64,000 nucleotides of DNA from Lepidurus packardi (taxonomy: Eukaryota; Arthropoda; Branchiopoda; Notostraca; Triopsidae), in the NCBI GenBank assembly GCA_023053545.1, contig JAKZAN010000006.1, forward strand, positions 8,960,351 to 9,024,350. The letters run 5' to 3'. Made by a program: the position numbers and the translations under genes. Of this stretch, positions 50,444-64,000 are shown in pieces. Numbering within the stretch: the first letter of the stretch is position 1; each line of letters starts with the position of its first letter. Below the pieces are notes generated by a model. The model made no database searches. It saw only the letters and a program-made list of their open reading frames with translations, and had not been told where the DNA came from.

Positions 50444-53400
50444 AACTTCTTTTTCACTTACTTTGGTATAAAAAGGTGCAAAGTGGAGCACGCAAAAGAG
50501 CCCCTCTTCGTTACGTAAGAATAAGCGATGAGAAATGATGCGGTTACGCGTGGGAGTTTTTTGTGACTATACTGGAGCTGCGCTTGGTTGTACTTGGAGG
50601 AACAGGAGCCATGTCTGTCTTCTCACATTTCGTTTCATTATTTACATTCATTTTTTTAAATATAGCTCCCGTTTCCTTCGCCTCATTGATTCTAAATACC
50701 GAGCGATACCTTTTAGTCACGTAATACAACCTGGAAAACCCACACTTTAAAAAAATCTTGGTAATTTCACAATGACATATTTATGCAATAAAGTTTTCTT
50801 TAAAATTCTGTCATAAAATAATGTAATGTGTTCGTGAAATTACAATGTAAGTACGGAATCTGGAGGCATTTTACTACAAGAAGTTGTAGAATTACAAGTC
50901 CTTTTGTAGTGTAGTTATGAAATCTAAACCGATTAAGAAATTAGTAGTGTTTGTGGAATTAAGTTGTTTTTGAATTTAAGTTGAATTGAACAATTAAGGA
51001 ATATTTCAAAAACAAGGATACAACTTTGCACATACGGAGTAAATTTGTTTACACTCTGCTTTCAAACATTTCCTCCTCGTGAGGTAAAATTCATAAATAA
51101 GTTGATGTAGATTATAATGACACGAAAAACTTGTAAATATTTTTAAATAAATGCGTTATGAAAGATAGAGTGGTGTGTGTGTTTCTCACTTTGTAAGTAA
51201 TTGTTTCACACGAAAAGATCTTTGAAGGAATACATTGCATTTAAGTTATTACTTATGAATGCATTGTTTAGTTATTTTACTTAAATCAAGAAGGTGGAAC
51301 ATATAAGGGAAAAGGAGATTTAAAAGGGAGGTGAGAGATAGTTATTCGGCTTAATTTCTAAACATCTATACTTTTATAGAAGTGGAGAGAGCGACAGTTT
51401 AAAAATTAATAGATAATATATTTTGCATTATCTCATAGCATATTCCTTCCTCCTTCTCTTGTTGGGGGGTACATGTCCACAGGGCCTTAAAATGGAGGCG
51501 AAAGGTAGTTCGGCGGGGAAAAAACCTTTATGTGTATAACTGTATACATGAGATTTATTGATGACAGCATAATAAGGGCGTGTTAGAAAAGTTGACTTTT
51601 CTCCCTCTTGGAGTAATATGGCGAGTTGTTTGGTCAATAACGCCACACACATTGTATGTACCTGAAGCGTGGACTTACAGTCAAGAGGAAGGGCAGAGGA
51701 GGGGAGGGGGGGGGGGAAAGACAAGTAGCATACAAACTGGCCTTCTATGCGATTTTGATATACGGTGAGTCGTTTGGGGAAAAGCCCCAAGCTCATAAAA
51801 GATAGGCTTGCAGGCGTAATATAAGTCTTTTTTTATGAGCACATATTTATAAATTTTTTTTACTCGAGTGACTTCCACCCCAAAGCGTCAAGTGGTGTCT
51901 TAAAGCTCGTATGTATATTATGTGAAGTTATATAACCTGCAATTTTCGAGGGGGATACATTGAGATTACACTTGGTGACAAGTAAGCCTTACTTACAAAA
52001 GGTCCGGAATTGTGTTACATGTATCCAAACTGCTGTCTGTAAGCGTGCGGGGTACTGTTCAAAATAAAAGCTAACTGAATGCAGTAGGAAGGACCAGACT
52101 GAACGCTGAGTCTCCGGTTAAAGATGGCAATTGTTCGGCTGAACATTAATTATTCCTTTTTGCGTCAATGTACCATGTGTGTGACAGGCCGAAGTAATGA
52201 TACAATTCTCGGCTTTCGCACATCGTGACTTAGTATTCCAGTGCGTTTAGGCTTGTCTATGACACTGACCTTTATTGAAGGGCATATCGCAATTGAAGCC
52301 CTTATTGCAATTATTCGATACACTGGCAGAATAGAATAGTATTATTTTTTCTTTTATTTTTGGAACAGCCAGATCATTCCGAAATAATTATAAGCTAATA
52401 TGCTCTCGCATAGCTTGCTTTTTACACCCAAGCTACCGCCAGGATGCGCATGGTACTTGCCAAGGGTGCATATGAACGCGCATCGCTTCTGCGCATAAGA
52501 TGGCAAGTAGGATAACTTTAGAACCACATAATTAATTCGCAAGAAATTTGCTATCGAATGTACACTAAAGTTGTTTCTAGGGCTTATTCGAAACTAAACT
52601 GAATGGTATGAATTAACAGAGAACCAAAGAATACAAGTCACGACAGTAAGCGAAAGCCCATACCTCGCTTAAAATTAAAAAAAAAAATGTCCAGTGCGTC
52701 GCAGTTTGCAAATCCACATCTTTATTTTTTCGCGTTGGCAAAATATTATTGTTTAATTTTAAAAATTAATTAAAGCAAAATCACAAAAAGTAAGAATGTT
52801 ATGACATCCGTATGACTACTATACCTACATTACTGTGAAGAAGTTTTTGCAAAATTAGTGTGTATTTCTTACGTTAAGATTGCTTCTGTGCTCCCCGTGC
52901 TTTCGCGGCGCAGAAAGTCAAGCTTACATTCAGCATCGAGAAAATTAAAGTTGTCGACGAAGCTCTGGCACAAGTACTTTGGCATGTTGACCTTTTTACT
53001 TACTCGAGTTGCCTTTGGAGAGGCGCCTGCTATTATAAAGTTTTCAAACATACTCCAATTTTTGTCAACTTTTTTTCCTGATCCTGTGCCTCCCCCCCAT
53101 TATCTCCATAGAGATTGCCCATTATTTCGACCAGGGAGGCATTGTCCGAGATACGGCATGACGAAACATTGGGTAGGACAGCGTAATGCCATCAGATAAA
53201 AATCCCAATTTAACTGCCGGTTATATAATGGCGCCAGCACAAGCTTAACTGACCTGTATACTGTTAGGGGTTATATGCAAATTGAGACATTTTCTCCGGC
53301 ATCACCTGGAGGATAAATACTCGGTAACCTTCTTATTTGTGAAAAACATCTGCTTTATTTTTTTCCTATTTTTTTTATTGGATCAAGCGATTTTAAGGGC

Positions 53401-56400
53401 TATAGTTACAAATTGTCATTGAAGAAACGTTACGTTTATCTCATTTGAGTAAATAGGAGAAAATACTGTTTTCCGGGTTATGTATATTTGGTCTTTTTTG
53501 TCTTTTTTTCGAAGGGGATTTCCTCCAACACCTTTGGTGTAGAGCTCACCTGTGCAATGCATACGACTACAGAATGTCCAAATACGTTTGGAATTGTGGG
53601 GAGGAAATAATTACCCGTCATTTTACTAATCTCTAAAGTTTTGCAGAGCAACAGTAGCGGGAGAGGGTGACAATTAGACCAGGGAAACAATGGTTTTCCC
53701 TTCAAAATAAAAAATAGGAATACGGATGAAAACGTCGGGAAATGGACAAACAATAGCATGACAATTTTGAACAGTGTATATACCTTTTTCTTTTATTGGA
53801 TCGCTGATATAATGCGATATGGCTCTTTGCTACCGCGCGGCGTTAGCTTCAAAAGAGCGGAACGCTATGCGATGTTTCTGTTTTTTATTGTATTCGCTCC
53901 TTGGGTCGGGTTCCATGTGTGTTTCCTCTTACAGGTTTAATTTTTGCTTTTATTGAGGTTTTGGGTGTATCAGCTCGTTAAGGGAATCACAAAGGAAAGG
54001 TTCCAGAGTACGAACGACTCTTGTTCGACGTTGGCTAGGTTATAGATCAATAGGTTCATGATGTGACACCTCTGTCATATAGCCTATACAACGTTAATTA
54101 ATTAGTCACACAATTGAACTTTATGTCTTAAATAGTTTATACAAGTTACACCAGACTGCATAAAAAAGTTTTATATGTTAGGAGATTATTTTCATACCTT
54201 CCTGCCGTAAACACCCTCTCCTCCCGCTTTGTGGAATGGATTCCTATAACTGGCCGGTTTTTCTGTTATTAAATTTCGGCAATAATTCACTTGTATTAGC
54301 ATAGGCCCACACTATGTGCCATCGATCAAAAGAAAAATGAAAGCTATACTTATATGCGGAACAAGGGTGAAAAAGAAGAAGGGTTAACAGCAATTGATCC
54401 AGATATTTATTTTTTTAGTTTTTCCATGTTGAGCTTATTTTAGTCATTTCCTGTCGGCTACTGGATGACTACCCCTCCTCCTGGATTGTTACACCTATTA
54501 GAAAACTGCAATCTACAAAAAAAAAAACAGTGCTTAGTCAGGTGGAATGGACCCTAAGCCAACCGCAAGACCCTGATGTCCTAGTCTTTCTTGTTGACAG
54601 GATGGGATATCACTATATTAAAGGTATTTTAGAAGGATTTCGAAGAAGATGAGTTTCTCAGGTTTTCGGGGGTCTATCGAGCACACCACAGAGAAATGAT
54701 GTCTTGATTTTCGAGCCCTTTTTGATAGATTTTGAAGCCGTATCAAGGACCGTTCCCCTTTTTTATTGTTCCAATATAAAACCACAGTATAGGCCTACTA
54801 TATATACGTTATCTGCGCCTCTTCTATGTAGCTGGGGGTTTTCATTGCTGTATACTTGCGAACAGACTGATTAAAGGTGGGAAGTTGATGAGTCGTGGGA
54901 AATCTTGGGGAATCAATACCTGCAATGATTTATTTTTTTGTTCTCTTTTGTGGAAAGTAATAAAAACCTTGTGGAGAGCGGCGTTTTGTCTTTGTTGAGC
55001 GGCTTTTGGCTGGGAATCGAAATAAATGATAGTATAGTAATAATAGCGGTGGCCATAAGCGAACGTTTTGGGGTGACTTGTTTGACTTTTCACCGCAAAA
55101 CAAAGGAAAAGTGACCGACTGAGAGGTTTTTCGAGGCGGTTTTCGTCCCTTTTGTTTATGGTTGTCATATTGCGTTATGGTACCCAGTATCACTTTTCGA
55201 AGAAGGGGGGGTAGGGGGAGGGCACACGCATATCCATAAACAGGCCTTGCACTCTATACAGTTGAATACCCATGATACAACCAATAGTATCGTATATGGT
55301 TATTATCCGTTCTTTAATCCCTCAGTAGCTAGGATATCTGGCTTGCACATTTTATGGATGTGAAAAGTCACTTCGCGAAATCTTTCTGGATATCGGAAGT
55401 CGGAGCATTTCCGTCGTTGCGTTGCATCGTCACACGTCGGAAATTACGATTGTGTAATTTTCGGATACCTTCAGTTTCCGATTCTGGTCAATTCGACTTT
55501 CACTCAGAGCCTAACAAAGAGAAATGCACCAACCAAAACAAAAAGGAAAGAAAGAGTTAGTAGCAATTTACTCTTGCAGGCTAATGTTTTAAGATTATAC
55601 TTAAAATTAAGCTGTAAGTAATTTTTATAAATTTAAGATAAGATGACATTAGCGTTAGTTTTACGCATGAATTGAACTCTATGAAACTGACAACGTATTT
55701 ATAATTATAATTAAATTAAAACTAATAGATTAATAAACCAAATAAATTATAATTAAGTTACAACTTAATCAAAGGATAGTGTATATGAATTTACCTGTTA
55801 AATGAACATTAACTAACGGCATCGTTATTGAACTATACATGATTGAACAATACAGCAGTTTTTCCGGAAGAGTTGACAATAAGCGAGGTTTAGATTGGTT
55901 GAATGAATTAGTTCTAGTTTTAGTTAACATGTTAAAAAGTAAAGGGAGTATAGTACAGTATATGTACATATACTTGAGGCGAAACTTTCGGGTTTATGTG
56001 AGGAGCACTTGGTAATGAAGCGAAAGCGATGGAGCTTAGGCGACGAAGCGAGAGAACACACGTCAAAGACTCCGAATGGGGAAAAAAGAAAGGTCTTTGG
56101 GGAACCATTTTCTCGTCTTCTGATTTGAGGGAGCACTTGATGCGAGCCACGCTGCTGCTTTCTGTCAAGAGGAGGAACCAAAGAAAAAAAAGGCAAATTG
56201 CCCCCGTCATTTGCGGTACGTATAATAGTTCCCGCCGTCAGCTCTTGAATAGGTCTGATTGAATAGAAGGGCGAACGTGTACGTACGTTCAAGTCCGTGT
56301 CGTCGTTGCGACCAAGACGTCATGCTAGCTTTTCTTTTTCTCTTGATTATTTTTTTTGGGGGGAGGGGGGACAGGCATCTCACTTGTGATTCCCCTGTAG

Positions 56401-58287
56401 TTACAAAATCGATCATAACTTAATCGTTTTTTGTTCATTTGGATTAACTCCAAGCCTGTGTTTCTCTTATTTTTTTAAAAAAATAACTTTCATTTAACGA
56501 ACAAAATACATGTTACTGTCCACGGGACTATCAATATACAGTTGAGGAGGGGGAGGGGGAACGCCGTTTCCGAAATTGGGATCGTCTCCGGATTGCATAA
56601 ACCTTTTCTTTCCCTTTTATGACGGCAAAAGCCGCGAACAAGTGATAGCGACTCCAAACTCGCCGAAAAACTTCAACCCTGCCCATTTCAAAAACTTGAC
56701 GAGCCTTCATTTGAATAAGTCTGTCCCAGGCAAACAGTTTTGACCTGTCCGGCCGGCCACAGGTCTTTCATTGTTAAACACCTTTAGCGGGAGATTTTAA
56801 GTTACCTGATAACCTGTCCCTAGCTATCCTTTTCGTGCATATTGAAATGGTGTGTCCACAGAGGCGCCGCTAGGAGTTATATTCCCTGATCATGAAATCA
56901 TTCTCTTGATTCAGATGTCCAATTCCAGAGGGCCTTAAAGGAGAGCCTCCGAAATCGGAAAAGATAAATCAGTTACATAGATGGATTTGCGTAGAGGATA
57001 AAGCCCCATGTTTTTTCTTTAACAATGACGAACGGCTTCTTGTTGCCATAAATTTTATGATTTTGGTTTTCTTATTGCAAAGAGGGGTGGGTGTCATAAT
57101 ATTTCGAGGGGCTCATATGTCTGGATATATGCACAGGTGTAAGTCAAACAGGTGCGTGGAGGGCCATGCTAACTCGCACCTAAGGAAAATTTATTAGTTT
57201 GGAATTGGTTACATGCTTGTGTCACACCGACGTGTATTGTATAAATGTGTTATACCTGAATTGCTCCTGTTGCTGGGAAGTGTATATGTGTATGTGTGTC
57301 TCTCTCTCCCTCTCTTTCTTTCTCTTAGATTCTAATCAGCCGAACACGATCTAAAAACGCGAAGCTCGCTCCTGGTGCTGCTGTACGCTGTGTTCTATTA
57401 TGTTACACTATATACTTTGTTTCAGGAGGCTGCGAGGAAAAACACATACGCGTCAGGGAAGTAATTGTTGCCATTAAAAACGCAGATGTGGATGCGCTAC
57501 AAAAGAGTGGGTAGATAAACGGCGTCGTTGTTTTGGGGAAAACTTGCGCTGGAACCTTGCCAAATACAACTCCCTCGTATAGGACTAAGCTTCAAAAAGG
57601 GGAAGTGGGACGTTAAAATTAAATATCGACAGCTTAGCCACTTATTCATTTTAGCCTATATACATTTATTCGCCGCGTGTCTCAGAGAAATAATACCTTA
57701 AAAAAAGAGCACTTCACTTACCAGTTTCCTCCCATATTTCTATACTTGATCCACCCCGCTTATGCTGGACCCTCATTATGCTAATATATCCAATAGATAA
57801 CTGATACCGTGCTCTTATTAGTATACAAAATTGATAGTGACGTTAAGAGACATGTTCTGCCTATAGCGAATGGATTTTCAGTTAGTATTCAGAACCGACA
57901 TTTTTACAAGTGGAAAGTGGAAATCTTTACGAAGTTGGAAATTCTGAACCTTGTTCGTTGTTGCGGAACTTGAGCATTCTTCTTCTTTCGCTGTCTGGGG
58001 TGTTGCGCATTGTCCCGTGGTTATAATGCTGCACACCCTCCAATTAGCCTATTTGGCATGTAACTTTGCGATGAAAGGGTTTTCTGGTGTTAGCCAAAAA
58101 GGGAAGGGGGGGTTGCTAGTTGCCGGTTGCGCTGTGCTGAATGGGTTTCTATTCTCTAGTCCGTCCTAAGTCACAAGTGCTGTTGGATATATAAGAGCGA
58201 ATAAAGTACCTAATATACTCCTATTGTTGTGTCCGGTGGCAGCAGCAGCAGCTTATTTCAACGTTACAAGAACATTCATAAGGGGTT
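50444..58287. other. Gene-poor region, no supported gene
   Basis: AT-rich DNA, a TAATTAATTA site (54095-54104), an 11-G run (51706-51716) and a TG/TC-rich patch at 57285-57330. Open frames up to 122 codons (51428-51796 and 55924-56292, both minus) have no known domain; they cover purine- or pyrimidine-rich tracts. Confidence 0.5.
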
Positions 58288-58301
58288 GGGGGGGGGGGGG
58301 G
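58288..58301 (+). repeat. Poly-G run (14 G)
   Basis: Homopolymer run in AT-rich flank. Confidence 0.9.
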
Positions 58302-61300
58302 AGACGCGTGGGACAGAAGGAAAATGGCGACATTACTTAAAACTTTCCTTAGCCAGCTTAGCTGTCATGTCTCCAAAGCCTCGTGTCTGAATTATATTCA
58401 GTCACAAAGTTTTCAAATACCCATGGCCTGAAAGCAAAGCTTCACACATTCAGGGGACTTTGCGAATGTCAGAGTTATCGATTTGCTTAGTATAAAGGAG
58501 TTATATTATAACTGGGCCCAAAAGTTGTTATGTGTTTGTGCGCTTTAGCTAAGGTAATCCGTTTCCTGAGTCTTGACACATTTATGTGAAGAGTATGGGA
58601 CTAAAGAAGTTTACTATTTCTCGATTGTTTTTGACACTCTTTATATTCCAGAATTTAGCAGAAGACCCATTTGCTTTGGAGAAATAACTGTTCAGGCAGC
58701 GACAAAAATTGGGGTGAAAGTAACATGTGCAATGAATTCTACACTGTAACCTTATCAGTCTATTTATTATCAATATCCTACGCTCATGATGAAAATAAAA
58801 ATCAATTTCTGAGAGAGAACTGCGAAATTTTAGAGTGAATTTTTTTTCGCTGGGAAATTTCTGATTTTCCTTTTATCATAAAACTTAACTGTGGTTAATA
58901 TCCTGAGTTATAACGCCTTTTGCAATACGTTATAAGAAGGTTCTGTTAGCCTTTTGTAGTGTCACTTTTTGTTTTGAACGTCAGTCATGTTATTTCTCAA
59001 CAAGAGATCACGTATTTTGCATGTTATACATATTGCATACATTGCATACATATTGCATAAATTGCATACATAATGCATACATTGCATACATACATATTGC
59101 ACAGAAGGTAAAAACTTTTCATACCAAATAAATAGGGTCACCTGACCATCAGCTTGCATTACACGAGAAACTTTTTACAGAAGATCAGTCGAGAATCATA
59201 TAGTCTTGACTCTTGACTGATTTGAAATCAGCTGATTAGGTGCAAGATCAGATGAGGAGGTGCGAATCAGCTTATACCATTTTCTTCCCCATGACTAACT
59301 TTCGTACAATGTAATACCTATTAAATATTTGTAAAAATTACAATAAAATCTCGTATGTTAGAATGTAAAAATGAAATTACGAGGTACTTTGTTAGATTTG
59401 CACAATCACAAAAACAAGCCTTGAAAGGGCGTTAAAATGAGAAAATTCTTAAGTAATTACACTTGTAAAATCTCAGATAATTTTTAAGTGCATTTCGTTC
59501 AGAATTTTACCAGTTTTAATCAGGAAATGTTTCCGAATTTTATGTCTACTTATGCTGCTAATGGTATAATTTTACTTCTATGTAACGAATCATGCCTTAT
59601 TGGAATGATCGTACCGTATTGGTATGAAAAGATATCAGGTACCATCAGTTTTTCATGTAAAGTTGTTTTGCACGTAGCCATATAAAACGGTTTGTTTTGT
59701 TGAATTTAATCTGTTGGAAAAAGGAATTGAGGAAGAAACAATGCTGTTGATTAGCACAAATTCAACAGTATAAGGATTCAAGCCACAAAAAGGACCAACT
59801 CAAAGGGGTGTATATAGTTGTTAAGTGCTTATCCAAAATGGTTTGGGGAAAATGACTAAATAATGAGTGGCAAAAGAAGCAAGCAACGTCTTTCGACTGC
59901 AGCTAGTTTAAAAAGTGCTACAGCCCTGGTTATATTGTAACTTCCGAGTCTCATCACTGACGGAGGAGAACCAGACCAGACACACACAGCTTGAGGTACC
60001 AAAAGGGCGTGAAACTATAGGTCGAGAGAGGAACCATTTCAAAGGACGCACCGCAGAGAAAAGGGGCTAAATTACAGGGCATAACAGAAAAGCTCCGCGG
60101 AGTCAGGTCATTCTCAACTAGAACATCCCCTGCAAACGACCTTGCTTTTGAGCATAAACCCTGCCTTCAAAAACGAAACACTACCACAGACGCTCTTATA
60201 CAGCAAATAACACAAGGTGCAAAGGGCGTGGCCTTTTAGCCGCAGCCGCTGTCGCCGGTCTTTGTAAGTTTTCAAGTTTGATCTTGCAAATACAAAGGTT
60301 TACCCCTTCCTGGGTGGTCTAAATTTGTACTGCCTCTTTTTTGTTTATTTTTTAATTCAATGTTATTACATGTCTCTCTGTAAACAAAAGGAAATAAACG
60401 CTAATAAACGCTAACACCCTTCAACTCTAAAACAAACACACATAAGAAACGCTCTAACGCTTCAATTTTAAATAAAATCTATGTAAGAAATGCTGTACAT
60501 AAAGCTTTTCAATTCTATTGTTACATAGGTTGTTAATGTTTCTTTTTATTAGCAAGTGAGACGTGAATCCTGTTGCGGATTATAATAATCCAAAGAGACT
60601 TTTGCTATAATATAGTACAATTGTGTAGTTCTGGTCGACATTTGAAAGGAGTCAGCACGGGCTTTGACCTTATAATACTATACTCTTTTTTTCTATCCTT
60701 TTCCATTTTGGAACTCCAAAGTTGCTTCAATGGAGAGAAACGTTTTGCGTTTTGGAAATAGATAAAAAGAGTGACATCAATTTACCAAGAGCTCCCAAGC
60801 ACGAGAGATACTTTGTTAAAGAACATTCTCGATATCCATACAATTTCAGCAACAATATAGTCCTTAGACTCTGTAGAGGTGGATTGTTGCACTACGGAAT
60901 GGTCTTCGTTCGTGTGTCCATGTGTAAGTATATGTGTGTATATGTGTTGGTGGCGGTCAAGGGTTTAAATATCGACAAACTATAGCTAAAAGATATATAC
61001 ACGTTTTCGGAATGGGGAAATCTTAGACTTTTTTCTTTCTTTTCAAAGGGAAAAATTACCATAATTATATAGCGGACGCGGTATGAAAAAGGCGGTGGCT
61101 CTTGTAACTCTCAAAAAACCTATACCATCCTATGGATATGTAGAAGATGTGAGAGTCAAACCTTAAACCAAAAAGTAAAGCAAAAGAAAAGAAAATTAGA
61201 GAGAAGTTCGAAATAGTATGTTTTCTTACAATTGTCGTTACATCTTCTTTTTTTATAGAACAGTCAATTTTTTCCTTTAAAAAAATCTTACTTGAAATCG

Positions 61301-64000
61301 TTTGTTGCTCCTTGTGCTCTGGTCTACATCGTTCCCAAAGTCCAAAGTTTATGACCAAAAGAAAAAAGTTGTGGACTGTAATTTGGCTCGTAAAAGCCTC
61401 CTGTGGGGGTATAAGAAATAGACCTTTGGCAAAACTTTTTCTTTTCTTCCAAGTTTTTGTTTTCTTTATCAAGCCCTAGAAAAAAGAGAACGGGGGGGGG
61501 GTGGTTTGCGTAATGTACATGTTTATAAATATGCGAATCTGCGCGATTATTCTCTGGCTTGGACTTCGCGGAGTTCAATGAGTTTCATGTTGAGTAAATG
61601 TGGGAATACCAAGTTACCTAGATAGGATATTAGTTTTTTTTATTATGTAATTAATTGTTTGCGCATCTCTTATTTTATATATGAATGTTTGTTATCACAG
61701 AACGGTATTGTCTTATCATGACTGGCCGAATGGTACAATCTACTAGCCAAACTATATTGCCTATAGCTTTTACGCCAATAAAACGTTGAAAAAATAAACA
61801 AACAAATATTTACAAGATTTCAATACGAGTGCAGAGTTTTGGAGGCACTTTAGTACAGATATTCATAAAATTACAATAGAAATATTGGAATTGTCTTGCA
61901 GTATAAATATCGGACTTTACGCTAATAGAAGAACTGTAATTTAGAAGATATCTTTTTTACCCTGTAATTAGAGGATAAAAAGTTGCCCCCGAAAGTTACG
62001 AGTTGGAAAGTTTTGACTGTCTGAGAGTCGGAAACGCAGTAGTTAAATACAATGCATACTTTCATTGACTTGTCATCCTGGAAAATGTGTGGGGGCGTTT
62101 TAGGAGGTAATTATACAGTTCCATGTGGACATGGTCCACGGATATATACGTATATGCTCTGCTGCTGCGTTGTTGTTCTCTCTTAACATGACCGCAAAAA
62201 CTGTTGAGTTGTTTCTCTTTCGTGAAATGTATATAGAAGCAGTGTAAGGGTTTAAGGTTTCTGCTTCTGTCTTTGTCTTTTACCTTTCATTCCGTTTTAT
62301 CGCAAAGGGAGCCGTTGTTTGCTTTACCTTAGGAAGTTACGTTTTGAGGTCCCTTTTCTTACCTTGACTTGGAAAGTTTTCTTGGCTATTTTTTTTTTTT
62401 TTTTGGTTGCGGGAGACCGCGGAGGGGAAGGAAGATGGCCGTGTGACTTGTTTGAACATGAGTCCGGTCCAAGCATATAGTTTTTGGTTCGATCCCTTGA
62501 AAAGAGGAGTCCTGTCAAGGGCCTGACAGACAATTAGTAGGTCAAAGAGCCGCTCTTCGCAGTTGGAAAACTAATAGATCGTTGGCTCCAGAGCTCCATC
62601 CTGGGCGACAAGGGTTTAAGCCAAGATCTCACGCTGATTTGGTGATGGACGCGCAGCCCAAAGTCAGGTCTGGCTTCCTTATCGATCCTTTTTGACCGTG
62701 CAATTTATGACATTTTGGCTGTGCCTTTCATTTGTTTTGTGTCGTAATGAGCTTTACAAAAGTGAGCTGAGGGCTTGAATGGGCAACTTTAGAAATAAAT
62801 GTAGACTTTAGCGGACTTCAAGAAAGGGAGGAAATGTGGGGCAAAAAAAATCTGCACTTCCGGAAAGAGTAAAAACGTCTTTCTTTGGAAGAACAATTTA
62901 TTCCCACATGCAAATTTTGAACATGTTAAAAAAGTTATGTAGTTAACTGTTTTCCATAAAAAAAAACCTTCCGAACCTATAACATCATTCTAAACGCTCC
63001 CATATACCTTCTATAGAGTTCTAGGTTTGCTCTATGTAAAACCCGCCAAATTCGAAACAAAAGACTTTATGAAAACAGATTTTGTTGGGGTCCAAATTAT
63101 TTCATGTAGTCTTAAGCTGCGTATAGAAAATGTATCATGCATGGGAAAAGAAAACTTGGTCCTTTTTATAGATTGAGATTTTTATTGGTTGAGATTTGAG
63201 ATCAGTAATGATATCACAATAAAAGTTCCGTGTTTTAACTTTCGAATTGATGTTAAAGTTTCGCTTGGATTTTCAGAACTCGAAAAAGATTTCTGGTTTC
63301 AGTTCAGGTCTTCTATAAAACTGTGAACGATTTTTCCACGTTAACTTTCATTATTGTCTCTGAGAAAACTAAAACCGTTCGAAATTTGTGTGATTCTCTT
63401 GATCGATTTCGTTCTTTTTCCCCATGATTTCTTCTTTTAACTTTTTTGCTCTCTTCGGACTTGACATTATATCTGCCATTAATTATACAAGGGTAAAGGT
63501 GTCGAAGCTTTATAATTTCATAATTTCACGGGAAATAGGTTCTTAGTTATGAGATTTCCATAACATTTCTTAAGAAGTTGTAAAAAGATGTTTCGTTTAT
63601 AAGACCACCGTCATAACTTCTAAAAGGTCACGTCTATAAAGTAGCGTAAAAGAGCCAGACCAGTGAGATCATAAAATAATACCACGCCATTTCTTTATGT
63701 TCACTTCTAGTACAGTACGAGGCAGTTTCCTTTTATCTTCATTTTATAGAAAAAATGAGACATTTGTGACCAAGATAAAGGCTGAAGCTCCCTTTTGCTC
63801 CCGTTGCCCCCATACATAACCTTTTCGCCCCTTTCTGGCATGAATCTGGGAAGACAAGAGAGCTTTTTAATCCCCTGGTCCTTGCCCGCGTGAACGCTAA
63901 CGGTCATTAAAAAGAAGGAAACGACACATATGGCATTTATAAAAAAAAACTTTTATGTTCTATTTTATTCGGAACGGTTTTTTACGTTTCTCTATGTGTG
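58302..64000. other. Gene-poor region, no supported gene
   Basis: Contains the ATTGCATAC array (59022-59101), a 10-G run (61492-61501) and T-rich patches (62390-62404). The longest open frame, 61065-61472 minus (135 codons), is Lys/Phe-rich with no known motif and is probably chance. The window ends in AT-rich sequence with no exon recognised. Confidence 0.5.
59022..59101. repeat. Degenerate ATTGCATAC tandem array
   Basis: About eight units of 8-11 bp built on ATTGCATAC / TATTGCATA / TAATGCATAC. The ATGCAT core repeats nearly every helical turn. Confidence 0.85.

Noticed and set aside
55924-56292. 122-codon minus-strand open frame
   Set aside because: Overlaps several open frames in all directions; Pro/Ser-rich translation explained by composition.
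61065-61472. 135-codon minus-strand open frame
   Set aside because: Lys/Phe/Ser-rich translation from AT-rich DNA, no known motif, no splice or poly(A) context.
62480-62530. GGTTCGATCCC word resembling a tRNA T-arm
   Set aside because: No acceptor stem, D-arm or anticodon arm could be drawn around it.

Overview
The window is nuclear animal DNA. Its protein genes are split by many short GT-AG introns (mostly about 50-90 bp) and the base composition is AT-leaning. The gene set (HIRA, TUBGCP5, ARMC5, ABHD13, CRCP/RPC9, PP1 alpha-type, a microsomal epoxide hydrolase, an ANTP-class homeobox gene) is metazoan. The HIRA WD40 region reads closest to arthropod HIRA as I remember it. Small introns and tight gene packing would suit a compact arthropod genome such as a branchiopod crustacean; that placement is inference and was not tested by search.

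The window has two very different parts. Positions 1 to about 25.8 kb hold eight recognised genes plus one unassigned ORF, mostly in alternating orientation: TUBGCP5 (+), ABHD13 (-), HIRA (+), ARMC5 (-), PP1 (+), CRCP (-), an unassigned small ORF (+), EPHX1-like epoxide hydrolase (+), homeobox gene (-). Neighbours meet tail to tail with gaps of 51 to about 710 bp (TUBGCP5/ABHD13, HIRA/ARMC5, PP1/CRCP, EPHX1/homeobox) or head to head (ABHD13/HIRA, ARMC5/PP1). The ARMC5/PP1 pair is only 300 bp apart between start codons and shares a promoter-like segment. Exon models joined by hand keep frame and give full-length proteins for ABHD13 (364 aa), HIRA (947 aa), ARMC5 (1037 aa), PP1 (328 aa), CRCP (126 aa), epoxide hydrolase (460 aa) and the homeodomain protein (390 aa). 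TUBGCP5 lacks an identified N-terminal part and has one unexplained frame step near 2.9 kb.

The region from about 25.85 kb to 64 kb (38 kb) lies on the 5' side of the homeobox gene and shows no gene I can defend. It holds AT-rich DNA, simple repeats, poly-G/poly-C runs, a degenerate ATTGCATAC tandem array, short palindromes and random-looking ORFs. The natural reading is a regulatory landscape or gene desert attached to a developmental transcription factor; this is inference from layout.

Functions are mostly housekeeping: microtubule nucleation (TUBGCP5), replication-independent histone H3.3 deposition (HIRA), CUL3-linked protein turnover (ARMC5), Ser/Thr dephosphorylation (PP1), RNA polymerase III (CRCP/RPC9), and epoxide or juvenile-hormone metabolism (epoxide hydrolase). 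I see no sign that they form one pathway.
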